A DNA stretch of 64,000 bases from Laburnicola sp. R22_1 (GCA_014281115.1 JACONQ010000015.1:2232001-2296000), one strand, 5' to 3'. Positions 31,878 through 43,655 are shown, counted from the stretch's first letter. The notes: a model not told the origin generated them from the letters alone. Translations and numbers: made by a program.

Positions 31878-34181
31878 ATGGAATCATGGGGCCTTCGACA
31901 TCCTCAGCTCGACGTCCGGTCTCACTTCAACATGACCCTCAACGTATCGGCCGTTCGTGAGAATCCCTGGACTACGCAAAATGAGACGAGGAGCTTGATT
32001 GCAGACCTCAAGCTGGCCCAGGTTCAGACGCTGCGGACGATGCATGTGACGTTGGGGGCTTTCAGTCTGGCATTGGCACTGTTGACGGTCCATCGAATTA
32101 TTTCGGATGCGAAGAGGGCAGCTGCGTTGCGGGTGCCCTTGAGAATGCAGTAAGTGGCAGCTCCAGGTGCAGGACTTTAAGGCTGACGAGTTCCAGACGA
32201 TTCAGCGCGTTCCGAAATGTTCATCCCGCAGAGACATTCCCACTCGTACTGGCTTGCGGGGCGGTTATCCAACAAGGTATATTTGTAGCAGTGCAGAGCA
32301 CTTCTCTCCATAGTATTTTATCCGACCAATGTCGAGGACTGGCCATGATCACGCTTCCCGGTACGTATTCTCAACATGGGCGAATTGGCTTGACTGACAG
32401 GCCTAGCGATCTTCCTCTTGGGAATTATTACTTTAGTTTTTGGCATCGACATGGCAATCCGAGCCCTCAAATCCGAACGATTCGCTCCGAGAGGCACATG
32501 GACTACGACAATCTGCATTGGAATCATCTCGTTCCTAGTGCTGCTGAGTTGGATGCCAACTGTAGCCTGGCCCATGTACGACCGGTGTTTAGGGAGTCTT
32601 ATCTGGTTTCCGATGCGCTACGAGCTCCTAATGCTTGTAATGCTGATCATTTTGGTCAGCATGCTGCTGATGCTTGCGGCCATCATCAGTATCCAGTTGA
32701 TGCGTACGGCGGACGTAGATCCCAACCAACGGATCTCAGCTTCGAGAATGTGCTACTACTTGGTTATGCTAGCTTTATTATACGTATGTCCGAGACTTCT
32801 CGATTTTGGATTGGGAAACTAACGAGTTGTGTAGATTCTGGTCATCCCCGTAGAAGTGCAAGCTGACCGGAACGACTTCAACAGCACCTACGCCACGTCG
32901 AGAGTTGCGGAGGTTGCCCTATTCATCTCCGGCATCATAATTGCCTTCGTCCACTTATTCCTCCGTGTCAACGCTACTCGCCTGGTCATCAAGCCCATTA
33001 GCGAGATGTGCTCGCCATCCAAGCAGAAGCGACCGAAGATACGATTTTTCGGTCCTAGCGACCTAGAAATGAACATCAGTGGGCCGTTGGCACTGCAAGG
33101 AGGGCGTCGTCCGGACAGCAGACAAGGTCTCATCGATGTTGGCCCAGAGAAGAACCGATACGACTTCGATCCAGAATACTTCGTCCGACCGCAACGTCCA
33201 TTGACTCCCAATTCTACACGGTCTCAGCCTCAAGTGGATCCAACAAAGTGGCCACTGCCGCCAGACCCAGCCCAAACAGGATTCTTTTCTGAGCCCAATG
33301 ATGGTACCACCGGTCTACACAGGCGCAACAAGTCGAATTACTCACTCTTCCCGACACGAGCAGAGGATGTCCCGCGTCTACCTGCTACAGTGTACGCGCC
33401 ACAGAAATCTGCGGGAGAGAACAACAAGTTCTCCAAGCTGGCGATGAGACGACAGTCCCGCCGCCGCAGTTCTTTCGGCGACGCAAAGTCCATTACAGAT
33501 GTCGGCGAGGCGTTCAACTTTTTAGCGAAGCCACCGCCTCTATTTTCTACGCGCCATAACCGCTACCAGAGTACCGATAGCAGTGCGACAGTACAGATTG
33601 GCCTCCGCTTCTCAGTTGCGCCAGCGACCCTTGCCGCTGCGACCTACACAAAGGGGGAACGCGATGGCCAACCCCCGTTACCGCGCGCACCGCTTCGCCG
33701 CGACGAGAGCGATTCGAGCGTCGAGACCCTCGGGCTGCCCATCCAGGCGCCGACAAGCAACTCATCACCTTCTGACCTCGAAGGCGAAACACTTCAAGCA
33801 GTCAGCTTCCCCTTCCCTTCGAAACCTACAGTCTCATCGCCCGATAAGCCGAGTTCTGGCGCCGTCCTCTCTCCCGCGACCTATCTCCAAGACCAGCGCG
33901 AGAAGCTTCTCCCGCCCACACCGCGCTCCAAACTACCCGGTCAGCCTGGCCCTCCCCCGACCGGCCAGCTCCCCGCACCCCTGCGGCCGGGCGTCAGCGG
34001 TCTGAGAATGAACCCCATCTCGGCCTCCTCCACACTGTCTCCTACTTCGCCAGTCACACCCCTCATCCAATCCTCTCGCTCCAACTCATTGCGGTCAGCC
34101 ACATCGCCCTCACCCACGGCGCGGATACCGCTCGGCGCCGGCACAATGGCGCGGAGCTCTCCAACCAATGGCTGGATATGA
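31878..34181 (+). CDS. Seven-transmembrane receptor-like protein with long cytosolic tail
   Basis: Four exons (31878-32149, 32197-32360, 32401-32783, 32835-34181) give 721 residues. Introns of 47, 40 and 51 nt have GTAAGT, GTACGT and GTATGT donors, and all phases agree. The first 55 residues are hydrophilic with N-glycosylation sequons (NMT, NVS, NET). Seven hydrophobic helices follow at roughly 56-76, 104-124, 139-163, 178-200, 213-239, 255-277 and 297-318, then a ~400-residue Ser/Pro/Arg-rich tail with many possible phosphosites (RRQSRRRSS, PPTPRSK). Topology fits a G-protein-coupled-receptor-like protein at the plasma membrane, but no known fungal receptor class signature (Pth11 CFEM, Git3, STE2/3) is recognised, so ligand and coupling are unknown. 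Confidence 0.78.
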
Positions 34182-35348
34182 GATGCGTGCTACTTCGGGC
34201 ATGGCAGCATTTCTACATCTCGGCCCGGCGACGAGCCGTTGTACCATTTATTATCTGACTAGCGTTTTGGGTTTTGCGGTTGCGGCATAAAGACTGTCTT
34301 GGCGACCAAGGGGCCGAATTCTGCGGCGTTCGGAAGTGTCAGGTTTGTTGCTCGGTTAGCAACCCTGCATTGTACCTCCTGGCCCTGGGCCTTTGGCCCC
34401 CGGTCCCGGCCCCCCACCCCTACACCATTTCCTCAAGGGCTCTTTTTTTTATATACCTATCTCGGCTTTTATGCTTGATATCATGCCTAACGTTCCCCCC
34501 CTGTCTTCCTCCCTTTATCTCTGTCGATATCTCTATCTCTCTCTGGGTTTACAACCATCTTCTTTGAACCACCATCATCTATCTATCTCGCTTACGCCCC
34601 CCCCCCCTTATTGTCTGTCGCAGCTGGCGTCTTGCACCTAATTGTCGGAGGAAGACGTCGCTGCGTTTGGGAGGCGCGCCTGCTGAGTTGTTTATCCGGC
34701 GGTAGGGTTGGCGGGTTGGGTTGGCCGCTGTACAGGGTGGGGTGGAAGTGTGGTGTGGTGTGCTGGGTGCTTTGTTGGGAACGATGGATGGATAGATAGG
34801 CTGGTGGGCGAACGGAGGCGCTAACAAGGCTTGGCTTTTCTTTTGCACAAAGAAAGGCCGGTTTTTGTATTTATATTATACGATTTTTCGTCTTTCTATA
34901 TGTCTGTCTGTTGTCTCTTTCTCTCTGTGTGTATGTGTGTGTTATATTTGCCCTGTGTATTTCTTAGCACTTGGAAGGATGCGCTGGTGGTGCGCTGGTG
35001 GTGCGCTGGGTCTGAGAGGTTTACCCCTCTGCGCGCGCATAGTCTGCCTCAGTACCAAGAGTCACGGTCCTGTACCACATTTCTTCCTAGCCACCTGCAT
35101 TAGTTTCCTCCCAAACGCAGATTTGCTAAGACGCACACATTACGACGTTACACACATCGCCGCCGCATCGCTTCCACTCAACATTACATATCGTATGGAG
35201 AGCAGACACACACCCACAACCACAAAGCCACCCCACACCTCCCTCACCCAAAAAGAAAGAAAAGCATACATTTCTCCATCTCAACCACTCAGCATAAGAC
35301 AACATAACATATCACACAACAACACGAATCCTCAATCACACATCTACT
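34182..35348. other. Intergenic region with pyrimidine-rich tracts
   Basis: 1.2 kb of C/T-rich and T/G-rich simple sequence, including a C run near 34596 and TCTG/TGTG repeats around 34900-34945. It is 3' to the genes on both sides. No gene supported. Confidence 0.5.
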
Positions 35349-36494
35349 CTACCCGCCTCCCCGCCCCTCCCCACCACCACCACCACCACCAACCCTCCTC
35401 ACCCAACGTCCCACACGTCTACCTCTAGCACCGTAACCGTTGCCCTTCCCATCGACCCCATACCTCCGATGCTTACGAGCTATACCCTTATGCGCATACC
35501 ACTCCCACTCATCCTCATCCTCATCACCACGCTCACAATCCTCATCCTCATCCGGATCACACTCCCCCCACGGATCCTCAGTAGGCGCGGGAACAACTCC
35601 AGTCGGGCGCGACGGCAGCGTCGTGAGCGTGCTCAGAGCGGGCCTAGAAAACGAAATAGATGGACCAGTTCCTGTCGTCCGGAACGAAGACGGCGAGCTC
35701 ATCGTCGTCGTCGTCGTGTTAACGAAAGGCGGCGAAGGTGTGAGGGTGAGGATGGGCAAGCTCAGCGTTGGGATCGACGTCCCTGAGGGCATCGGCATCG
35801 TTGGAAAAGGCGGTAGACTGGTGGGATTGAACACAGGCGGAGTTGCCGTTGCCGTTGGGAGCGTCGGCGTCGGCGTCGGGAAGCCTGGAAAGCTCGAGTT
35901 GAAGACCGGTGGTAGGCCAGTGGGTAGACTGAGAGATGGCGAGGACAAGCTCGTGGGCATCGTCGGCGAGATGAATGATAGCGACGCGTTCATGCTGGGG
36001 AGTGGGAGCGATAGGGATGGCACCATGGGTTGAGACGAAGCCGACAGTGTTGGCATCAAACCGCCGCTAGAGGTCGAGGCATTGGCGCTGGGAACGGGCG
36101 GTTGGGTCGTCGGTAGCGACAGTGACAAGGTTACTGTGGACGACAGGGATGGCAGTATGGTAGTCGGGAAAAGAGACCAAGACGACGTATTCGCAGTTGG
36201 AACAGGGACGCCGGTTGAGCTCGAGACGTCAACACTGGATAAAGTCGGCAGGATTGTTGGCACTCCAGTCGAGAGCGCCCGGCTCGGTGGCGCCGGCACC
36301 GACACCGAGGGGAGAACGAGAGAGCCCGTCGGTAGCGGGATGCTAAATGGAATGCCAAAACTGATAGTCGCGGAAACGGAAGGGAAGCCTGTGGTTGAAG
36401 GACGAGGGATCACGGATGGAAGACTCCACGTGAGATTCTGCGCTGTCGCGATGCTGGACAAGCCGAGCAGCACCAGGGGCGATCTCACGAACAT
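35349..36494 (-). CDS. Secreted mucin-like Ser/Thr/Pro-rich protein
   Basis: 381 residues starting at ATG 36494 with a signal peptide (MFVRSPLVLLGLSSIATA). About 280 residues are dominated by Ser, Thr, Pro and Leu in short repeats such as LPTGLPP and LSLPLPS, with several N-glycosylation sequons (NLT, NTS, NAS, NSS). Then comes a sharply acidic block (CDPDEDEDCERGDEDEDEWE), a basic stretch and a Gly-rich tail encoded by CAC-type repeats. There is no hydrophobic C-terminus, so GPI anchoring is unlikely. Fits a heavily O-glycosylated cell-wall or extracellular protein; no enzymatic domain is seen. Confidence 0.62.
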   Translation of the reverse strand: MFVRSPLVLLGLSSIATAQNLTWSLPSVIPRPSTTGFPSVSATISFGIPFSIPLPTGSLVLPSVSVPAPPSRALSTGVPTILPTLSSVDVSSSTGVPVPTANTSSWSLFPTTILPSLSSTVTLSLSLPTTQPPVPSANASTSSGGLMPTLSASSQPMVPSLSLPLPSMNASLSFISPTMPTSLSSPSLSLPTGLPPVFNSSFPGFPTPTPTLPTATATPPVFNPTSLPPFPTMPMPSGTSIPTLSLPILTLTPSPPFVNTTTTTMSSPSSFRTTGTGPSISFSRPALSTLTTLPSRPTGVVPAPTEDPWGECDPDEDEDCERGDEDEDEWEWYAHKGIARKHRRYGVDGKGNGYGARGRRVGRWVRRVGGGGGGGEGRGGG

Positions 36495-37641
36495 GTTGGC
36501 TTCAACTGCGTCTTTCAAGAAACAGAAGACGAAAATCAGACGTTCCACACTCGCTGCACCAATATGCAAACTTTGGGCTCTTTATACCCTCCCTCCATCA
36601 AGAGGCAAGGCACTGCCGATGCGCCGAACGTCCTAGGTACATGTACGACGCCAAGCCTCAAACCTAACGCCACAAGGCAGAGAAGGATGGAATAGTCGCT
36701 CCAGAACCTATTGTCAGGCGGCATGCATGCGAGCATCCTCACTGTGCCTGGTGCGGTAGAATGCGTATATGACAGTCCGCAGCGCTCTCGAAGCCCCGAT
36801 GGTAGTAAACAATCGTGTTACAATGCTTTCCGTATATGAGGCTGCATGATACCATGTTGTTGAATGAAGTGGAACCGGGGGTAACACATTGCTAGTGCAG
36901 TGTAGATCTATGAGTCGAGACTCCAAAAGGTCAGCATTTTGAGATGCCATGGCGAACGGCATATACTCCTTTTACACTCCGTGGCAAGATTTGGCTGCCC
37001 TTTGAAGCATAAGGAAAGCACAAAAAGGTCTGTTTTGCCGTTTTCTGCTCCACTGCGTAGTGAGACCAATCTTGGTACTGATGCCTCTCCCACTGAACTA
37101 TTCATTCTCCGCGGCCCACCCCTTACGTAGTATTGCGTCGACAATTCCTGAGGTCAATATTAACTTAGTGACCAGCGTCGCTAATTAGATGGATTTTGTA
37201 GATCCACGCCCAAAGCGGCTATCCTTTCACCCATTCATTAGCCGAGAAAAGGGGCCAAGCCCGGTTAGCGGCTCAAAAATTAAGGTACGTCTACGCCATC
37301 CGGGTATGCTGCAGTTAATACAGTAGGATGCAAAAATGTTAGTGGCTCTTTTGCAAAAATCATGCCGATCTTCACAGCTTCGGGTCGGACATTTAGGCCG
37401 ACGGCTGAGCACCGACTGCAGATAGCTCACGATTGGAAGATGGAGAATGAAAGACCGAATTGTCGAACATACCGGTAGCATCCGGAAGCAAGATACATGA
37501 CCTTCTCATGGGAAATAGTCCACCTAGCGTATCCGGCCATGGGAAGAGCACTGTCCTAACCGAATGTGCAGGTCCTAATCATGTGTGCAGACGGAACGAC
37601 CGGCATTTCTGCTGGTGTATCGACGAGGAGGTACCCTCTCC
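36495..37641. other. Intergenic region without a supported gene
   Basis: Upstream region of the mucin-like gene and 3' region of the GH3 pseudogene. Only short unrelated frames are present. Confidence 0.45.
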
Positions 37642-39341
37642 CTAAGGTAACCGTGTTGAATTCCCCACCTTCGGTTGTGGCCAAACATCCAGCACCGCAT
37701 CACCCCCTCCAATCTCGAAACACACCCTAACCTGCTCAGGCACATCTAGCACCAAACAATACTCCCCTTCATACAGCACGGTATCTCCTCTCTCAATCAC
37801 TCTGGCAAAGTTTCCGACGGAAAGGTCCAATTGCACCGATCTTTCTTCCCCAGACTTGATGCCCGCTGTGCGTGTATAACTTGCGAGTTCATTAATCGGA
37901 TGGGGCGCGGGTCCCGCCTTCGTCGACGCAAAAGCGAGCGCAACAAAGTCAGATGGCACATTCCCGTTGTTTCTGACTTTGATGGTTTGGGTAAGGAAAG
38001 GGCAAAGGTCTTTGTGCGGCGCGGTGCAATTGGCGAGGAACTCGGTCGCTTGATAGACAAGCTTAGTAGACCTGTCGAAGCGCACAGTGAAATTCGTATA
38101 GTGCTGGCCGAAGCCAAATTCCTGCACTGCCTTCGAATACCATTTATACGTGCGACCGGGCCATCGACAATGCTGCCGTACAGAACGTTAATAACAAAAT
38201 CATTGTTATTTTGTATATATTTTGTTACTACCACTATGTGCTCAGTACTAGGTTTTAGTGCCTCCTGTTTTACTCCTCTCTGTGTATGGTGCGGATTCGA
38301 CCTTAGTTAGAATCTTAACACGACGAAGATCTTCAATACGTGCGACCGGGGTTCTTACTGCTGGGTCGTAGCGACATGTCTGTCATAGAGACTTGTTCAG
38401 TGTAGTTCGCGGGGTACTGCGTGATGGGCAGCCGGCCGGCCGGCGCAGCCTTACCGATGATGATGTTTAGAGCGGCTGGACCGCCGAACATGCCTGGGTA
38501 GCCCGTCCACAGGATGGCGTTGATATTCTCGTTTAGAAGGAGCGGTGTGTTGTCGATTGACGTCCCGAGTTGCACAACGACAATCTTCTTCCCTAAGGCG
38601 CTCAGTTCGCGAAGGAAAGATCGCTGGATTTCCGGCCAAGTGACTGTAGTTCGATCTTTGTCTTCTGTTTCGAACGTTGTATCGATACCGCCAAAGTATA
38701 GTACAACATCCGAGTTTTTCGCTGCTTCTATAGCGTCGCTGTAGTTACCGGAGCGATTATCAGACACTGGAACGGTGGCATAATTCACGCGTATGCCGGC
38801 TTCCTGGGCTGCCCACAATGGAGTGCGGTAGTATGGAGGTTTTCCGTAGTAGTTTCCCAGCATGCGATCCGTAACGTCATTAGCCCAGAATCCGAGCACA
38901 GCAATCGTTTGGTTCATGTTGAGCTTGAGCGGGAGCGTGCCGTCGTTCTTCAATAGGACTGTGCCTTCCGTAGCAGCTTGGAGAGCCAGAGCTTGCGCCG
39001 CATCCGTATTAACGTGCCCCCAGCCATACGAACGAGGACCTACGAAGGTGTTCCCGGAGACGCCGAAGTAATCTGAACGTATCAATCCTTCATATTGTCG
39101 TCGAAGCGCTCGATCAATGACCTCTTCGTTGACGAGAGACTGATTGAATTGGATGGTGAACACACTCGACCAGATTAGCCAGCTTCTCTTCGATGGACAT
39201 CGCCGAAACGAGAGCCTCTGCACGCTCTGCCGGATCGAGATCCTGGCGGCAGACATCGTTGTTACTCAATGGCCCCGTGGCACAGTTGGGGGGCTGGCGA
39301 TAACGTTTGCCAAGGCCGAGGTCTGGTTCGCAGCTCCCCAC
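37642..39341 (-). pseudogene. Broken GH3 beta-xylosidase-like gene
   Basis: Three pieces on the minus strand read as a fungal GH3 exo-1,4-beta-xylosidase. 39341 to about 39170 is the mature N-terminus (CATGPLSNNDVC, ERAEALVSAMSIEEKLANL) with no ATG or signal peptide in frame. About 39170 to 38336 resumes in another frame at SLVNEEVIDRALRRQYEGL and runs through the C-terminal sheet domain to SSKNPGRTY. 38145-37642 carries on with KWYSKAVQEFGFGQHYTNF and a fibronectin-III-like end. Most of the catalytic barrel, including the SDCD nucleophile region, is missing at about 39160-39175. A repeat insertion (38161-38335) puts a stop after GRTY. In intact form the enzyme would be secreted and release xylose. 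Confidence 0.88.
38161..38350 (-). mobile_element. Short retroposon-like repeat R inserted in the GH3 gene
   Basis: 175 bp (38161-38335) inserted between two copies of ATACGTGCGACCGGG (38146-38160 and 38336-38350). Removing the insert plus one copy restores the conserved coding junction GRTYKWYSK. The reverse complement matches the repeat at 19403-19509 / 21360-21379. The long 15-bp target duplication fits LINE-mediated retroposition better than an LTR, and GGTCGAATCC inside resembles a Pol III B box, so a SINE is one possibility; no poly-A tail is evident. Confidence 0.75.
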
Positions 39342-39394
39342 TCATCTCAAGCTTGATGGCTCAATAGGCAAGCCGGCATGGAGCTTCAGAAACA

Positions 39395-41235
39395 ATGATA
39401 GTCTTCTCACTTGCACTTGCACTGGCAGTGGCAGCCACTGCGGCAGCGACCTGTTATGAACCGTCGTTTGCCCTTCCATCACCCAAATATGATGTCAATC
39501 ACGCCGTGTTGAGGGATGTCTTCAAGCACATCCACGACGTGCTCACCATCGCTATAGGCGCCCCAGAATACAACTCCACCTCCTTCTCCGTCGAGGTCAC
39601 CTCCTCTGACGAGTCGCTATGGTCGTTCCACCATACCGCACGCGCGCGCAACGCGTCCCGGCCGGACATCCCACGCGTCACGGATGACGCGCTGTACCGC
39701 ATCGCGAGCATTACCAAAGTGTTCACGGTTCTAGGCATCCTGCAACAGCAAGCAGCAGGCAACGTCAGCTTGGATGAGCCCATCGAAAAGTACATTGGAG
39801 AATTGCAGGGACCGCAGAATGGCAGCATACCTTGGAAGGATATCACCCTGCGTTCTCTAGCCAGCCAGCTGAGCGGCATACCACGTGAAAGTAGGCGTCC
39901 AGGGCCGCAGACATGCAATAAAACAGCTAACATACTTAGTCGCCCAGTCCGACCTCATCAACGCGGGGGATGTGGACCATGCGGCGTTGGGCTTACCACC
40001 AGTGTCACGGGAAGGCCTAATTACCTGCGACGAGTATTCGAAAGACTATGAAAAGCCATGCACCGCAGATGGTGAGCAATACCCTGGCGTCTTTGTGATA
40101 AGATGCCCCAACTTAACAAAGTCTAGATCTGATCCGATCCGTCAAAGCTGACCTCCCAATCTTCGCACCAAATCAGCAGTCCACTTACTCCAACATCGCT
40201 TTTGAGCTACTTGGCCTGGCTATCGCAAAAGTCACCAATCAGACATATGAGTCTTATATTGATGACGCCATCTTCAAGCCCCTAGAGATGACCAAAAGTA
40301 CTTTCTCTAAGCCTCCAGACCGCGCTGGAGTTATTCCCCGGATAATCCCCCCGTGGCCGCAATACTGGGATGTCGATGAGGGCATACAGAATCCCACTGG
40401 CGGCATATACAGTTCCTCGAGCGACCTGTCCAAGTTCCTCCGTTACATTCTGACTCATTACAATGGCGTCACACATGCCCTCAACTGGATGCATCCCGTG
40501 TCTCCATCCCAGAATTTGCACAGTTTTTATGGTATGCCGTGGGAGATCTTCCAGACCGACCGGGTTCTGTCCACCTCTAAACGTACCATAAGATACATCA
40601 CCAAAGGCGGGAGTCTCCCCGGCTACTCATCCCTTATCATCCTTATACCGCAATACGATCTTGGCATCGCCCTCCTACTTGCCGGACCGCCTGACTTTTT
40701 CGCTACATTACTTGAAACTGTGAGCGTCGAGCTAACTCGCGGCGCCGAAGAACTCGCTATCTCAGAGCTACAGGACAATTACGCAGGGCGATTCATCGCC
40801 ACAGACCCGAAGCTAAATTCTTCCTTGGTCCTTGTGGCTGACCACCGCGGGCTAGTCGTGGAGGAATTCATTTCCAACTCGACAAATATCCTGCAGTCTA
40901 ACCTTATACGCTTCTTTGGCAGATCTACCAGCCGTCCTTGGTACATGCTATTGGTCCCGACGTTGTTGTACCGCGACGAAGAGAACCAAAAGGGCGAAAC
41001 TTGGCGCATGCACATTGTCTCTGAACGTTCCGAAGAGGAACGCGATGTGTGGGATGACGCTTGCCAAACGGACATCGATGCAGTGTTGTATGGCGGTGTG
41101 CCATTGAACGAGGTTGTCTTCTGGAAGAGCCAACACGGAATGCTTTACGACGTGGAGCTCGTGGGTTTCAGAGCGAGCCTCACTCGTATCATCGCCGCAT
41201 CGCATGTTGCAGAGCAAGAGATGTTGGAATTGTAG
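39395..41235 (+). CDS. Secreted serine beta-lactamase/transpeptidase-fold protein
   Basis: Three exons (39395-39890, 39940-40071, 40127-41235) give 578 residues. Introns of 49 and 55 nt end in TTAG and CTAG with branch-like CTAAC/CTTAAC, and all phases agree. A signal peptide (first ~19 residues) is followed by the class C beta-lactamase/penicillin-binding fold: S105-I-T-K108 in RIASITKVF, Y230-S-N in TYSNIAFELLG, and KGGSLPGYSS as the third motif. A C-terminal extension follows. Fungal members are esterase- or peptidase-like hydrolases, some in secondary-metabolite clusters; the substrate is not readable. It starts 54 bp from the GH3 pseudogene, in the opposite direction. Confidence 0.88.
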
Positions 41236-41856
41236 TGGCTGGCACATGAACGGCTACAATTCGTACTCCGCATTCTCATTCGCGCTTCCGCATATTAAGT
41301 ACATTGACGAGAGAGGTTCCTTTGACTTCACTGTCCTTGTGTATCCAGAAATTTGCTCATTAGCCGAGCAAGTTGTGCGGAGCCCCACATTGAGAACCAT
41401 TTCAGCCGGCATATTACGGCTTGCCATTCTCGCCTTTCGCATGGAATCATACCATTCAAAAGACGACGGCCTTCAGTTTCGTAAACCGAATACACTCTTT
41501 CTTTCAGTTGAGCGGTTACAGACGTCGCTTAGACGAGGAAAAACATGCATAAGCATTGTCCGTTGTTATGCATGCTTCCACTGCGGGCAAACGGCATCGA
41601 ATCTAATACCGGTCTTGGTCCGGCTCCTTACAAACCATGTGGCAAACCCATTGCCAAATAAGGGTGCTCATAAAGGTCATATTGAGTGATCTCATCTACG
41701 GTTGAATCAAGGAGCGAGCCACAGGCATTGTCTACCACAAATAGCAATGCCCGTGACCAGTACGCGGGGATAATCGAGTTACGGCTCTCTATACATCAAC
41801 GAGACGCAGTGCTCTCCAAAGGCAATACCATAGCACCGCCCCCCCAAACCACCAAG
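41236..41856. other. Intergenic, promoter of the CE15 gene
   Basis: No supported gene. Open frames on the plus strand are chance continuations. A run of C at about 41840 lies just before the ATG. Confidence 0.45.
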
Positions 41857-43185
41857 ATGCGCTTCAACATTGTAGCCGTAGCCGCTTACGTTGCGACCGC
41901 CAGCAGCGCCCCAACCCCAGAAACCGATTTCTTGCAGATCTTAGACCTGTTACCGCGGCAAGAGAATGTAACATGTCCCAAAACTCCAAGCCCCATGCCC
42001 AAAGCCGCCGACTTCCCGTCGGTCAAAACGATGCCCGATCCTTTCCTCTACTTGGACGGCAAAACCAAAGTCAAGAGCAAGGATGAGTGGTATCAATGTC
42101 GTCAGCCGGAAATTTTGAAGTTGCTTCAGGAATACCAGTATGGATACTACCCTGATCACGCCCAGGAAACTGTTACGGCGACGCGCAGCGGGACGAGGTT
42201 GGACACCACGATCACTGTGGGAGGCAAGTCAGCTACGATTTCTGCAACGCTGAATCTGCCGTCCGGGAGCGGGCCCTTCCCCGTGGTCATTGCGATCGGC
42301 GGGATCGATAACAAAGCATACCTCAGGGCGGGTATCGCAGTCATCACGTTCGACTACAGCAGAGTCGCGGCGGACAGTAACAGTAAAACGGGCAGTTTCT
42401 GGACACTCTACAACGGAAGAGACATCGGTACGCCTATTCTCCCTTTTTAAGTTCGAGATATAATACTGATGCTCGTCACTAGGGGTTCTGACAGCGTGGG
42501 CTTGGGGTTTCCACCGCGTCCTCGATGGCATCGAGCTCAAAGTTCCGGAAATTGATGCGACAAAGTCGGGCGTAACGGGTTGTTCGCGTCTCGGTAAAGC
42601 TGCTCTTGCTGCTGGATTGTTTGATAAGCGTATTGCCGTCACGATGCCTATGTGCTCTGGGGTACAGGGTGCGGGGCCGTATAGGTATAGTTTGAGTGGG
42701 CAGGGTGAGACGTTGGAGAATTCGGTACGCATGACCTGCCTTCCATCGAATACCAATCGCTCTGTGTTAACAAAATCTTTCAGAAATCCGGCGCCGGTTG
42801 GTGGACCTCGTCGGGCATATCCCAGTTCGTCGGAAAATCGACTCAGCTTCCCTATGACGCGCACACCATCGTAGCTGCCATCGCTCCGCGCGCTGTTATT
42901 CTCGAACAAGGCGCCTGGGACCCGTTCACCGACTCCAAGGGCACCGCGACCGTCACGTTTCCTGCTGCCAAGGCTGTGTATAGCTGGCTAGGCGTAGGGG
43001 GGCAGCTGGGCATGGCGATTCCGAGAGGGGGACATTGCGATTTCAACGGCTATGCGGATGTTTTGCCGTTTGTACAGAAGGTACTGCAAGGCAAGAGCAC
43101 GAATAGGAACTATGATAATCTGGGGAGTTGGAAGGCGATGCCTGAGGCGTACCCTTGGGTGGCCAGTCTTCCGGCCCGGAAGTGA
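41857..43185 (+). CDS. CE15 glucuronoyl-esterase-like secreted enzyme
   Basis: Three exons (41857-42427, 42483-42724, 42784-43185) give 404 residues. Introns have GTACGC donors and CACTAG/TTTCAG acceptors. Signal peptide MRFNIVAVAAYVATASS. Matches the CE15 alpha/beta hydrolase family that cleaves ester bonds between lignin alcohols and 4-O-methyl-glucuronic acid of xylan: QYGYYPD near 120, the nucleophile S225 in GCSRLGK, PMCSGVQG, and the catalytic H355 in RGGHCDF. There is no CBM1. In the best-studied fungal enzymes the acid is a Glu in a QESGxGG motif; here that position is C248, so the acid must lie elsewhere. It follows the broken xylosidase and lactamase-fold genes. Confidence 0.88.
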
Positions 43186-43655
43186 GGTTTGGACAAAGCC
43201 CACATAAGGTTGGTCTCTCTCAATCTTTGGCACCGAAGACCGGCACTTTCGGTCTTGAATACTATACGTCGGCGACAGATTTCTTCCACAATGCATCTTT
43301 GCACATGCTTCTACACGCAGATTCTCAAAAATTATTTAGTACCGGCACGCTGGGGCTTCGACGTCTCCGATGAGATTTTACATTGTTGCTAGGTTGCACT
43401 TCACGCCAACGGTGGGTTTTCTTCTTTCACAATGCGTTTTAGCATTGTCGGTCACTTCTGATTTGGTGGAAGTACATCGATGCGCCCGGATATTGTGCAT
43501 TCACTGTTAGCTGCTCCTCGCTGTACATATTTAAATCTTCCCTGGTACAATATTCAACTCCCATTTCAGACTCGAAAGAATCAACCTCAACGCTACATAT
43601 ATTCGAAAAAATACGCCAGCGACCGAACTGTACCGAATCCTTTCGAGCTTTCTTC
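43186..43655. other. Intergenic, promoter of the RBR ligase gene
   Basis: 470 bp, no gene seen. Contains moderately AT-rich leader-like sequence before the ATG at 43656. Confidence 0.45.

Noticed and set aside
34590..34610. C-rich run and nearby simple repeats considered as telomeric or assembly-junction sequence
   Set aside because: No TTAGGG-type array; ordinary simple sequence between genes.
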